Assembly (NCBI RefSeq): GCF_000688395.1
Contig: NZ_JIAG01000014.1
Coordinates: forward strand, 1 to 64,000
Direction of reading: 5' to 3'
From: Haematomicrobium sanguinis DSM 21259
Lineage (GTDB): Bacteria; Actinomycetota; Actinomycetes; Actinomycetales; Micrococcaceae
DNA: 64,000 bases
Below the pieces are notes generated by a model, which worked only from the letters and a program-made list of their open reading frames with translations, was not told the origin of the DNA and searched no databases. Position numbers and translations under genes: made by a program. Positions 44,266 to 53,020 of the stretch are shown here, piece after piece. The stretch's first letter is position 1. Each line of letters begins with the position of its first letter.

Positions 44266-46407
44266 ATGGAGAATTTACCGAACGGCTCGGCAGGGTTGAA
44301 GGAGCGAGCGCTAGCACGGCTGCACGCGCTTGTCGGCAATGCGGAAGCCTCATTTCACCAGGGGCAATTCGAGGCCATCGAGGCGCTGGTCGCGCGGCGG
44401 GAGCGGGCGCTCGTGGTGCAAAGAACCGGGTGGGGAAAGTCAGCGGTCTACTTTATCGCGACCGCTTTGCTGCGCGAGCAGGGGAGCGGCCCCACAATTT
44501 TGATTTCGCCGTTGCTGGCGTTGATGCGGGATCAATTGGAGGCGGCTGAGCGCGCTGGCGTGCGGGCGGCCGTCATCAATTCCGCTAACCGCCTGGACTG
44601 GGGGGACATCCAGGATCGGCTGAACCGGGACGAGGTTGACGTACTTCTGGTGTCTCCGGAGCGGCTCAACAACGTGCAATTTCGCGATGAGCAGCTGCCG
44701 AGTTTGCTGGCGCGCACCGGGATGCTGGTCATTGATGAGGCCCACTGTATCTCCGACTGGGGACATGATTTCCGGCCGGACTACCGTCGCATTAAAGACA
44801 TTATTGGCCGGATGCCGGCCGGGACACCCATCCTTGCGACCACGGCCACGGCCAACTCTCGAGTGGTCGCCGATATCGAAGAGCAACTTTCCGAGGGCGC
44901 CCCGGTCACGACCTTACGCGGTCCGCTGACCCGGAAGTCGCTGCGGTTGGGGAGCATGTCGATGCCCTCCCCGCGTGCGCGTCTCGGCTGGCTCTTGGAA
45001 CATCTTGACGATTTTGAGGGCAGCGGAATCATTTACGCGCTCACCATTTCCGCGGCCGAAGATACCGCGAACATGTTGGCGAATGCGGGCTATGAGGTGC
45101 GCTCCTACACCGGCCGTACCGACCCGCAAGAGCGCATCGAGGCAGAAACAGCACTCAAGGAGAATCGAGTCAAGGCACTCGTGGCGACCAGTGCGCTCGG
45201 CATGGGGTTTGATAAGCCCGATTTGGGGTTCGTCATTCATATGGGTGCGCCCTCGTCCCCGGTGGCCTATTACCAGCAGGTCGGCCGTGCCGGGCGTGCC
45301 ACCGATAATGCCGACGTGCTCTTGCTGCCAGGCAACGAGGACAGCGAAATTTGGGATTACTTCGCGACGGCCTCGATGCCCAGTCAGCTGAACGCCAACA
45401 AGGTTCTCGAAGCCTTAGCCGAGGCGGGAACGCTGAGTGCGCCGGCGTTGGAATCCCGGGTCAATGTGCGCCGCGCCCCGTTGGAGTTGCTGCTCAAGGT
45501 ACTGGACGTTGACGGAGCCGTGGAGAAGGTGAGCGGCGGCTGGCGCTCGACCGGCGCGCCCTGGACCTATGACGAAGAACGCTACCGCCGGATCCAAGAA
45601 GCACGGGTCAAAGAGCAGCGCACGATGTTGGACTATGAGAACACCAAGGACTGCAGAATGCTGTTCCTGGCGCGGTCGTTGGATGATCCAGAAGCGTTGG
45701 ATCCGCTGACTGCGCAACGGTGCGGGCGTTGCGACAATTGCGCCGGTGCCTGGTACGCGACTGGAGTCTCGGACCGTTCCATTGCCAAGGCCACTTCCGC
45801 GCTGGGACGAGTGGGAGTGGAAGTTGAACCCCGGAAGCTCTGGCCCAAGGAGATGCCGCGCTTGGGTATCGACGTCAGAGGGGCGATCACCGAATCGGAG
45901 CGATTTGACGAGGGGCGGGCGCTCGGGCGATACACCGACCTCGGCTGGGGCGCCTCGCTCCGCCAGGCCACCTCAGAGGAGTCGGAGGATGCACCCGTGA
46001 GCGAAAACCTGCTCAAGGGCGCGGTCAAAGTGCTCTCCGAGTGGGAGTGGTCCGAGCGGCCGGTTGCGATCGTGTCGATGCCGTCGGTGCGCCATCCCAG
46101 ACTGGTTTCCTCGCTGGCCCGGGGGCTCTCAGAGATTGGGCGCATCCCCTACCTTGGCGAATTGAGCATGCTCGGCGGCGGACCCGACCACGCGCCCGGC
46201 GGAAACAGTGCTTTCCGGCTGCGAGATGTGTGGGGAAAATTCGCTGTTCCGGATGCGGGCAGAGACATCATCTCCAACCTCGAGGGGCCGGTGCTCCTTG
46301 TCGATGACTTGGTCGACTCTCGATGGAGCGCCACCGTAGCCGCAAAGGCGCTCAAGGACGCAGGGGCAAAGGGGGTGTTGCTTTTCGCACTAGCGCAGAA
46401 GGCGTAA
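44266..46407 (+). CDS. recQ: RecQ-family helicase with C-terminal phosphoribosyltransferase-like domain
   Basis: RecQ helicases unwind DNA in repair and recombination. The 713-residue protein has Walker A RTGWGKSA (53-60), DEAH (157-160), QQVGRAGRA, and zinc-site cysteines ending RCGRCDNC. No HRDC domain follows. Instead the last 140 residues include VLLVDDLVDSRWSATVAAKAL (from residue 676), the PRPP-loop pattern of phosphoribosyltransferases. The pyrophosphate-loop and hood residues are not obvious, so activity is uncertain. Confidence 0.9.
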   Translation: MENLPNGSAGLKERALARLHALVGNAEASFHQGQFEAIEALVARRERALVVQRTGWGKSAVYFIATALLREQGSGPTILISPLLALMRDQLEAAERAGVRAAVINSANRLDWGDIQDRLNRDEVDVLLVSPERLNNVQFRDEQLPSLLARTGMLVIDEAHCISDWGHDFRPDYRRIKDIIGRMPAGTPILATTATANSRVVADIEEQLSEGAPVTTLRGPLTRKSLRLGSMSMPSPRARLGWLLEHLDDFEGSGIIYALTISAAEDTANMLANAGYEVRSYTGRTDPQERIEAETALKENRVKALVATSALGMGFDKPDLGFVIHMGAPSSPVAYYQQVGRAGRATDNADVLLLPGNEDSEIWDYFATASMPSQLNANKVLEALAEAGTLSAPALESRVNVRRAPLELLLKVLDVDGAVEKVSGGWRSTGAPWTYDEERYRRIQEARVKEQRTMLDYENTKDCRMLFLARSLDDPEALDPLTAQRCGRCDNCAGAWYATGVSDRSIAKATSALGRVGVEVEPRKLWPKEMPRLGIDVRGAITESERFDEGRALGRYTDLGWGASLRQATSEESEDAPVSENLLKGAVKVLSEWEWSERPVAIVSMPSVRHPRLVSSLARGLSEIGRIPYLGELSMLGGGPDHAPGGNSAFRLRDVWGKFAVPDAGRDIISNLEGPVLLVDDLVDSRWSATVAAKALKDAGAKGVLLFALAQKA

Positions 46408-46410
46408 ACC

Positions 46411-47226
46411 TCATCCACGCTTGGGTAGCGGCGAGAAGCGTGCCGCTGACATCTCGTAAGATTCCACCGGGCGCAACCGCAACCCTTGCATGCCGCCGTC
46501 CACGGCAAGCGAGGTGCCCGTCGTGGAACCGGAGAGCGGGCTAGCCAAGTAGAGCACCGCACCAGCGACTTCTTCCGCGGTGACCAGCCGGCCGTGGGGT
46601 TGGCGCGCGTTGAGGGCGGTGCGCTCCGCTTCGGGATCGTCCGCTTTGGCGAGCAGACGCCCGATCCACGGGGTGTCCGCAGTGCCGGGGTTCACGCAGT
46701 TGACGCGGATGCCTTCGCGAATGTGGTCGGCCGCCATGTTGAGGGTCAGCGACAGCACCGCACCCTTGGAAGCGCCGTAGAGCGCCCGGGCGGGCAACCC
46801 CGCGGTGGCGGCAATAGAGCAGGTGTTGACGATCGCGGCGTGCTCGGACTTCCGCAAATAGGGGAGCGCGGCGCGGGAAACCCGGACCATTCCCAGCACA
46901 TTGATGTCGAAGACGCGGTGCCATTCCTCATCGGAATTGTCCTCGACGGTGCCCTGTGCGCCGATGCCGGCGTTATTGATCACAATGTCGATGCCGCCGA
47001 ACTTCTCTGCCACGGCGCCGACCGCCGCGCGCACACTGGAATCGTCCGAAACGTCGCAGGTCACCGAAAATATCTGATTATCGCTGGGCGCTCCGGACAC
47101 CTCGAACGGGTTCAAGTCCAGGACGCCGACCTGTGCGCCGCGAGCCACCAGTTCTTGCGTGATGGCGGCCCCGATCCCGGACGCGCCTCCCGTCACGATT
47201 GCTGTCAATCCATCGAACTCTGCCAT
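46411..47226 (-). CDS. SDR dehydrogenase, likely 2-keto-3-deoxy-L-fuconate dehydrogenase
   Basis: The start is ATG 47226 with GGAGGA upstream. The 271-residue protein has TGGASGIGAAI, NNAGIGAQG and the Ser-Tyr-Lys set (NTCSIAATAGLPARALYGAS). By context it oxidises 2-keto-3-deoxy-L-fuconate to the 2,4-diketo acid, the substrate of the adjacent FAH hydrolase. The specific substrate rests on cluster membership. Confidence 0.8.
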   Translation of the reverse strand: MAEFDGLTAIVTGGASGIGAAITQELVARGAQVGVLDLNPFEVSGAPSDNQIFSVTCDVSDDSSVRAAVGAVAEKFGGIDIVINNAGIGAQGTVEDNSDEEWHRVFDINVLGMVRVSRAALPYLRKSEHAAIVNTCSIAATAGLPARALYGASKGAVLSLTLNMAADHIREGIRVNCVNPGTADTPWIGRLLAKADDPEAERTALNARQPHGRLVTAEEVAGAVLYLASPLSGSTTGTSLAVDGGMQGLRLRPVESYEMSAARFSPLPKRG

Positions 47227-47228
47227 GA

Positions 47229-48098
47229 TCAATCCTCCGTCGTGGAATAAAAGGTTTGCTCTTGGGTGCCGAGGCCATCGATTTCCAACCGCGCCACGTC
47301 CCCGGATTGCAGGTACGGGAACCGGCCGGAAAGCGCCACGCCTTCCGGCGTCCCGGTCAGAATAAGATCGCCTGGCTCTAACTCCATGTACTGACTGATG
47401 TAATGCACCAGTGTGGGCACATCGAAAATGAGGTCGCTGGTAAAAGAGTCCTGCCGAGGATCCTCATTCACCCAGCTGCGCAGGCGCAAGTTATTGACAT
47501 CGACGTCCTCTTTGGGCACCAAGTACGGGCCGAGCGGAGTAGAGCGCGGAAGCGATTTTCCACGGGTCCACTGCCCGGCATTGCCCTTGAGCTGATAGTC
47601 GCGTTCGGAAAGATCGTTGGCGATCGCATACCCCGCCACCGCGTCAAAGGCCTCTTCCGGGCTCGCGGTGTAGCTCGCCGGCTTGCCCATCACGACGGCC
47701 AGCTCGACTTCCCAGTCATAGGTTGCGGCCCCCGGAGGGATAGGTGAGTCATCAAAGGGCCCCGCAACCGTGTTGCTGGGTTTGAGAAACACCACCGGCT
47801 CGGTGGGCGGCGCCGATCCGGACTCGGCGGCATGCGCCGCATAGTTCATGCCAATACACACCACCGAAGCGGGCCGGGCAATAGGCGAGCCAAAACGCTC
47901 GCCATCCTCCAGCACTATTTCCTCAAGCGCTCCGGAGGCGAGCAATTCGGAAACGCGAGCAACGCCGTCGTTCCTAAAGAAATCCGCGTTGATATCGGCA
48001 AAGTGGCCGGACAGATCAAAGTGTTGCTCGCCGGCATCGGTCTCCACGCTCACCACGGGCAATTCGGAGCCAGCGTCGCCGCGGCGCGAGAACTTCAT
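47229..48098 (-). CDS. FAH-family hydrolase, likely 2,4-diketo-3-deoxy-L-fuconate hydrolase
   Basis: Starting at ATG 48098 the protein has 289 residues with the FAH fold: CIGMNYAAHAAESG, PVVFLKPSNTVAGPFD, and metal-binding TYDWEVELAVVMGK (Glu-x-Glu). In the fucose pathway this hydrolase splits the diketo acid into pyruvate and lactate. It lies 2 bp before the SDR gene and divergent from fuconate dehydratase. Confidence 0.85.
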   Translation of the reverse strand: MKFSRRGDAGSELPVVSVETDAGEQHFDLSGHFADINADFFRNDGVARVSELLASGALEEIVLEDGERFGSPIARPASVVCIGMNYAAHAAESGSAPPTEPVVFLKPSNTVAGPFDDSPIPPGAATYDWEVELAVVMGKPASYTASPEEAFDAVAGYAIANDLSERDYQLKGNAGQWTRGKSLPRSTPLGPYLVPKEDVDVNNLRLRSWVNEDPRQDSFTSDLIFDVPTLVHYISQYMELEPGDLILTGTPEGVALSGRFPYLQSGDVARLEIDGLGTQEQTFYSTTED

Positions 48099-48131
48099 GA
48101 GGGACCTCTCGGATTCGTTTGGCAATTCGCG

Positions 48132-48160
48132 TTGACATAAAGACATCGGATGTTTAGTCT
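48132..48160 (+). promoter_or_regulatory. Promoter with operator for fuconate dehydratase
   Basis: TTGACA (48132-48137), a 17-bp spacer and TAGTCT (48155-48160) form a good promoter. The spacer contains the 11-bp palindrome ACATCGGATGT (48143-48153). A repressor bound there would block polymerase. The cluster's GntR regulator is the natural candidate. Confidence 0.6.
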
Positions 48161-48194
48161 CAACTACATCACTATACCCACGGAAAGCGCAACC

Positions 48195-49550
48195 ATGAGC
48201 CAGATTACCGCGATTGACACCATCGATATTCGCTTCCCGACATCCCGCGAACTTGACGGCTCGGATGCCATGAATCCGGACCCAGATTACTCCGCCGCGT
48301 ACGTGGTGATTCGCACTGACGCCGGTGACGGGCTGGAAGGGCACGCGTTCGTCTTTACGATTGGTCGGGGCAATGACGTGGAGGCCGCGGCGATTTCGGC
48401 GCTGGAGGATCACCTGCTCGGGCGCAACGTCGAGGACCTTCTGGCGAACATGGGTGCTACCGCACGGCTACTGAACGACGATTCACAATTGCGTTGGCTC
48501 GGCCCGGAGAAGGGCGTCATGCACATGGCGATCGGTGCCATCGTGAATGCGCTGTGGGATCTCAAGGCGAAGCGCACCGGGATGCCGTTGTGGAAGCTGC
48601 TCGCCTCCATGACTCCCGAGGAACTCGTTGAGCTCGTGGACTTTCGCTACCTGAGTGACGCCATCACCCCTGAAGAAGCGCTCGAGATTTTCCGTGCCGC
48701 CGAGCCTGGGCGTGCCGAGCGCACCGCGATGCTGGAGCAAACCGGCTACCCCGGCTATACGACTTCCCCGGGGTGGCTCGGCTATTCGGATGAGAAGCTG
48801 GTGCGGCTTGCCAAAGAGGCCGTCGAGGAGGGATTCACTCAAATCAAGCTCAAGGTGGGGGCGGACCTCGAGGACGATCGCCGCCGCCTTCGGCTTGCCC
48901 GCGAGGCCGTGGGGCCGGACATTCGCATTGCCGTGGACGCGAACCAGCGGTGGGACGTGCAGCCGGCAATCGACTGGATTCTCGCCCTAGATGACCCGAA
49001 CATCGCCTGGGTAGAGGAGCCGACCAGCCCCGATGACGTTTTGGGCCACGCGGCCATTGCCCGCGGGATTGCACCCATTCCGGTGGCGACCGGGGAGCAC
49101 GTGCAAAACCGTGTGGTGTTCAAGCAGATGCTCCAGGCCGATGCGCTGCAGATCTTGCAGATCGACGCCACCCGGGTGGCGGGAGTCAACGAAAATATTG
49201 CCAACTTGCTTTTGGCCGCGAAATTTGGTGTCCCGGTGTGTCCGCATGCCGGGGGCGTGGGGCTGTGCGAAGCCGTGCAACACCTCTCAATGTTTGACTT
49301 TGTCGCGGTGTCCGGGAGCCTCGAGGGCCGCATGATCGAGTACGTCGATCACTTGCACCAGCACTTCCTCACACCCACAGTCATTGTCAACGGCCGCTAC
49401 CAGGCCCCGCTCACCCCCGGCGCGAGCACCGAAATGCGCCCCGAATCCATTGCCACCTTCCGCTTTCCCGACGGGATATTCTGGCAGGCGGATTTGGCCA
49501 GGGGTGGCGAGGCGCAACCGGAAATCCCGGCCGCCGCGATGCAAGGATAA
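48195..49550 (+). CDS. L-fuconate dehydratase (enolase superfamily)
   Basis: The enzyme dehydrates L-fuconate to 2-keto-3-deoxy-L-fuconate. The 451-residue protein from ATG 48195 has the family's [20 protein letters not shown] opening, the KLKVG base motif, the [14 protein letters not shown] and ATGEHV metal ligands, and HAGGVGLCE near the C-terminus. An earlier ATG (48150) lies inside the promoter and is not used. Confidence 0.9.
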   Translation: MSQITAIDTIDIRFPTSRELDGSDAMNPDPDYSAAYVVIRTDAGDGLEGHAFVFTIGRGNDVEAAAISALEDHLLGRNVEDLLANMGATARLLNDDSQLRWLGPEKGVMHMAIGAIVNALWDLKAKRTGMPLWKLLASMTPEELVELVDFRYLSDAITPEEALEIFRAAEPGRAERTAMLEQTGYPGYTTSPGWLGYSDEKLVRLAKEAVEEGFTQIKLKVGADLEDDRRRLRLAREAVGPDIRIAVDANQRWDVQPAIDWILALDDPNIAWVEEPTSPDDVLGHAAIARGIAPIPVATGEHVQNRVVFKQMLQADALQILQIDATRVAGVNENIANLLLAAKFGVPVCPHAGGVGLCEAVQHLSMFDFVAVSGSLEGRMIEYVDHLHQHFLTPTVIVNGRYQAPLTPGASTEMRPESIATFRFPDGIFWQADLARGGEAQPEIPAAAMQG

Positions 49551-49554
49551 TGCG

Positions 49555-50511
49555 ATGAACACGGTTTTTGACACGTTGCGCGCCGAGCGCGTGCTCGGCT
49601 TTGGCGGCGCGGGAATCGGCAATCTTTACCGCCAGATGTCCGACGGCGTTGCTCGCCAAACCTTGCAGGCCGCCTGGAACGGGGGTGTCCGGTACTTTGA
49701 CACGGCACCGCATTACGGATTGGGGCTCTCGGAACGCCGGATCGGCGAGTTCCTGGCGGACAAGCCGCGCGAGGACTTCCTGATCTCCACCAAAGTGGGC
49801 CGCCTCATAGTGCCGAACCCGGACTACCGGGACGGGCAAACGGATGACGAAGGTTTCGACGTCCCCAAGACCTCTATCCGCGAATGGGATCCGAGCGAGA
49901 GCGGAATCCGGCGCAGTCTGGAAGAGTCGCTTGAGCGGCTTGGGCTGGACTCGGTGGACATTCTTTACCTCCACGATCCGGACGTCTATGACTTGGAAGC
50001 CGGAATCGCCCAAGGTCTTCCAGCGCTTGAGAAGTTGCGTTCGGAGGGTCTGGTGAAAGCCATCGGGGTCGGCGCAAACACGGTGGACACGTTGGTTGAG
50101 AGTGTGCGGCGCGCGGATCTCGACCTCATCATGCTTGCCGGGCGGTACACGCTGCTTGAACAGCCGGCCGCGGAGACCCTGCTTCCGCTCTGCAGCGAGC
50201 GCGGTGTCGGCGTGGTGAATGTGGGGGTCTACAACTCGGGCCTGTTGGCTCGGGATGAAGTACCCGAGGACGCGAACTACAACTATGCGCAAGCCCCGGC
50301 AGCGATCATTGAGCGCGCGCGACGGCTCGCCGCGGTGTGCCACGACTTTGGTGTGAGCCTGCCCGCGGCCGCGGTGCAGTTCAGCTACCAGAACCCGGTG
50401 GTTGCCGCCGTTGCCCTGGGCGCGAGCTCTGCCGGGCAAATGGACGAGAACTTGCGCCGCTTCGACGCGGATATCCCCGCCGAACTGTGGGACGCGCTCG
50501 CCAAGGTGTGA
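49555..50511 (+). CDS. Aldo/keto reductase, likely L-fucose dehydrogenase
   Basis: The 318-residue protein has FGGAGIGNLYR, the active-site Asp in YFDTAPHYG, Lys in STKVGR and His in LYLHDPD. It resembles D-threo-aldose 1-dehydrogenase/L-fucose dehydrogenase, which oxidises L-fucose to L-fucono-lactone. It follows fuconate dehydratase by 4 bp. Confidence 0.88.
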   Translation: MNTVFDTLRAERVLGFGGAGIGNLYRQMSDGVARQTLQAAWNGGVRYFDTAPHYGLGLSERRIGEFLADKPREDFLISTKVGRLIVPNPDYRDGQTDDEGFDVPKTSIREWDPSESGIRRSLEESLERLGLDSVDILYLHDPDVYDLEAGIAQGLPALEKLRSEGLVKAIGVGANTVDTLVESVRRADLDLIMLAGRYTLLEQPAAETLLPLCSERGVGVVNVGVYNSGLLARDEVPEDANYNYAQAPAAIIERARRLAAVCHDFGVSLPAAAVQFSYQNPVVAAVALGASSAGQMDENLRRFDADIPAELWDALAKV

Positions 50512-50645
50512 CGACCTGTCGCCTCGGTGAGGCACAGCGGTAGGGGGATGCCTTAAGAAGGCGAGGTCCCGCCGTCGTGCATCAGCGGGTGCGTAGCTTT
50601 TGGTGCCGGTCGGCGTAAAGCCATGCGGCTCCAGCTGGGCTCTTG

Positions 50646-50740
50646 CGCACACTCGAAATCCCCGCGTGAGCGCACACTCGATTTCTACTGTGCAGATAAT
50701 GCACGCTTTAACGGCGTGTCGCGTGCGTGTTCTGCACAGT
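50646..50740. repeat. Imperfect palindrome and direct repeats between convergent genes
   Basis: GCGCACACTCGA occurs twice (about 50645 and 50670). ACTGTGCAGATAATGCACGC (50687-50706) is inverted at 50721-50740 with 17 of 20 positions matching. Located in the 233-bp gap between the aldo/keto reductase and the convergent lactonase; no gene is visible there. Confidence 0.65.
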
Positions 50741-50744
50741 CGAT

Positions 50745-51605
50745 TTAGAGGTGGTAGGTGTTTGTGGCGGTGTCGTGGAAGAGCGCCGCTTGCTCGGAGA
50801 GGCTCAACGGCTCGGCGAGTTCTTCATAGGTGTCCCAAATGCGGGCGTAGTCGCTTGCCAGGAGCGAGACCGGCCAGTCCGAGCCGAACATGAGCCGTTC
50901 GGGGCCAAAGGCGTCGAGGAGCGTGTCGAAGACCGGGCGCAGGTCCGCGACTTTCCAGGATGACCAGTCCGCCTCGGTCACCAGGCCGGAGACCTTGCAC
51001 GTGACATTGGGGTGGACCGCCAACTCGTGGATGTCCTTTGTCCAGTCCTTGATGTCGCCGGTGGCTATGTCCGGTTTCGCGGCGTGATCCAGGATGTGCG
51101 GCAAGTCAGGGTTCCGCCCCACGGACTCAATCACGGCGTCGAGTTGGCTCGGGAGCACGACAAACTCATAGCTGAGCCCCGCCCGTTGCACGGCGGCCAT
51201 CCCGGACTGCACGTCATCGCGGAGCAACCAGCGCGGGTCGGGCTCGCCCTGAACCTGGTGTCGGATTGCTTTCAACCAATTCCCTGCGGGCGAGGCGAGG
51301 AGGCGGTTGAGCCTGGCCTCGGCGTCGGCGTTTGTCAGATCGACCCAGCCGGTGACCGCCGAAATAACTGGGCTGGACGCGGCGATCTCCAAAAACTCCG
51401 GTGTTTCCTCGGCGACGGTCACGGTTTGCACCAGAACCGAGGCGCTGACTCCCGCTGCAGCGGCAAGGCGCTCAAAGTCAGCGGCGGAGAAGCTGCGCGC
51501 GATGGGTGCCATCGTCTCGGGGTCGATCCAATCCTGCTCGCGAACGGTGAGGTCCCAGACGTGGTGGTGGGCATCGATTTTCGGGCCGGTGTATTTCTCG
51601 GACAT
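50745..51605 (-). CDS. Amidohydrolase, likely L-fuconolactonase
   Basis: Starting at ATG 51605 (GAGG 5 bp upstream) the 286-residue TIM-barrel protein has KIDAHHHVWDL at the N-terminus, an LDHAAKPDI strand and MFGSDWPVSLLA, the amidohydrolase-2 pattern. L-fuconolactonases of this family open L-fuconolactone to L-fuconate. It is divergent from the mutarotase gene. Confidence 0.88.
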   Translation of the reverse strand: MSEKYTGPKIDAHHHVWDLTVREQDWIDPETMAPIARSFSAADFERLAAAAGVSASVLVQTVTVAEETPEFLEIAASSPVISAVTGWVDLTNADAEARLNRLLASPAGNWLKAIRHQVQGEPDPRWLLRDDVQSGMAAVQRAGLSYEFVVLPSQLDAVIESVGRNPDLPHILDHAAKPDIATGDIKDWTKDIHELAVHPNVTCKVSGLVTEADWSSWKVADLRPVFDTLLDAFGPERLMFGSDWPVSLLASDYARIWDTYEELAEPLSLSEQAALFHDTATNTYHL

Positions 51606-51705
51606 AGTCACCTCGGCGTAGGTAGGATGTTTCCACCATGCTTTCCGCTACGACAGCCAGCTGTCAACGGGGCGCCCAGGACAACCGCACAGGAAGCGAG
51701 TAGCA

Positions 51706-52023
51706 ATGCAGCACATAGCCCTCCATACCAAGATTCGCGAAGGAAAAGAGCAAGGGTACCTTGAGGTGCATGAGGTCATTCCCCCCGAACTGGATGAGGC
51801 TCTACGCGCGGGCGGGGTGCACAGTTGGCGGATCTATCGTTTTGGCCGGGACCTTTTCCACGCGGTGAGCTTGGAAAGCTGGGATGCGTTTCGAGAATTC
51901 ATGGCGACAAGCCCCGCCGACATCGCGTGGCAGGCGCGCATGGATGAATTCATTGAGCCGGATGGCGATGAAGCGTATGACGGGTTCTTGCCACTCGTGT
52001 GGGAGTTACCAGAGCGCGCTTAA
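51706..52023 (+). CDS. L-rhamnose/L-fucose mutarotase-family protein
   Basis: This 105-residue protein of the RhaM fold has the opening HTKIREGKEQGYLEVHEVIP and the SWRIYRFGRDLFHAVSLESW segment with its His and Trp. It interconverts anomers of the deoxysugar, supplying the form used by the dehydrogenase. Specificity for fucose is inferred from the cluster. Confidence 0.88.
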   Translation: MQHIALHTKIREGKEQGYLEVHEVIPPELDEALRAGGVHSWRIYRFGRDLFHAVSLESWDAFREFMATSPADIAWQARMDEFIEPDGDEAYDGFLPLVWELPERA

Positions 52024-52739
52024 GCGAGGTCTGCGTCCTCGGCGTTGACGTCTTGCGCGTCTCGCAACCACTGTTCCACGCCGCTGATGTGCGTGATGAG
52101 CAGTGCCCGCACGAGTTCGGCGTCGCCACGGGCCAGGGCATTAGCGATGGCGCGATGCTCATCGATGGTGCGCGTAACCGACTTCTCTTCGGTGATGCCG
52201 CGCCACACTCGGGCGCGGACGGTCCCGGAGGAAAGACCGCCAATGAGCGAGGACAGGTAGTCGTTTCCGCTCGCATCGGCAATGACGCTGTGAAATTCCA
52301 GGTCATGCTGCACGAGGTCTTCGAGCGGGGTGTCCTCGTTGACGTGATCCATCGATGCTTCGAGTTCGGCGAGCTGTTCCGGGGTGATTCGTTGGGCGGC
52401 GAGTGCGCCCGAGGCCGGTTCCAGAATGCGCCGCACTTCAAACATTTCTAGTACCGAAGCGTCACGGTGCAGGTCTACAACAAAGCTCATCGCCTCGGTC
52501 AAGAGTGCCGGCTCAAGGCTCGTGACATAGGTGCCGTCGCCGCGGCGCACGTCCAGAACACGGATGAGTTCCAGTGCTTTGACCGCTTCGCGAAGCGAAC
52601 TGCGCGAGAGCCCCAGCTTTTCGCTGAGGTCTTTCTCCGGCGGAAGCCGATCCCCGGGGTTCAGCTCGCCGGAAATCAGCATGTCCTTGATCTTGGTGAT
52701 TGCTTCGTCAGTTACGGCCATAGAGGACATTCTAGGCAT
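52020..52739 (-). CDS. GntR/FadR-family regulator
   Basis: The 239-residue protein has an N-terminal winged helix (KIKDMLISGELNPGDRLPPE, SEKLGLSRSSLREAVKALEL) and an FCD effector domain with metal-type His residues (FHSVIADASGN, TIDEHRAIANAL). Such regulators respond to sugar acids. It is probably the repressor of the fucose cluster. Convergent with the mutarotase gene, overlapping by 4 bp. Confidence 0.9.
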   Translation of the reverse strand: MPRMSSMAVTDEAITKIKDMLISGELNPGDRLPPEKDLSEKLGLSRSSLREAVKALELIRVLDVRRGDGTYVTSLEPALLTEAMSFVVDLHRDASVLEMFEVRRILEPASGALAAQRITPEQLAELEASMDHVNEDTPLEDLVQHDLEFHSVIADASGNDYLSSLIGGLSSGTVRARVWRGITEEKSVTRTIDEHRAIANALARGDAELVRALLITHISGVEQWLRDAQDVNAEDADLA

Positions 52740-52941
52740 TGTGCACTGTTCCTGGTGTTTCCTCCGATTCAGGCATCAATATTCTTACTCTCAATCCCCG
52801 CTCCGAACCGGATATCGCTGTGCCGGAGCACCCGGTGAGGTTCGGCCGGAAGGCGAGCATCGCCGTCGTTCATTTTTATATCGAATCGGGCACACATTGC
52901 CCATTCCGGTGTGACTCACCTCACCTGCTGGGATACGATTT

Positions 52942-52975
52942 GTGAAACCGCGCACACCGCGCACCCTTGTTTCAC
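52942..52975. repeat. Short inverted repeat upstream of ABC binding protein gene
   Basis: GTGAAAC (52942-52948) is inverted at 52969-52975 around a GC-rich 20-nt loop, 45 bp before the start codon. Could be an operator or a leader stem. The remainder of the 281-bp gap holds the divergent GntR promoter. Confidence 0.35.
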
Positions 52976-53020
52976 GCCGCTGGCGGGGAACACGCTCGTC
53001 ACCACATAAAGGGGCTTGAA

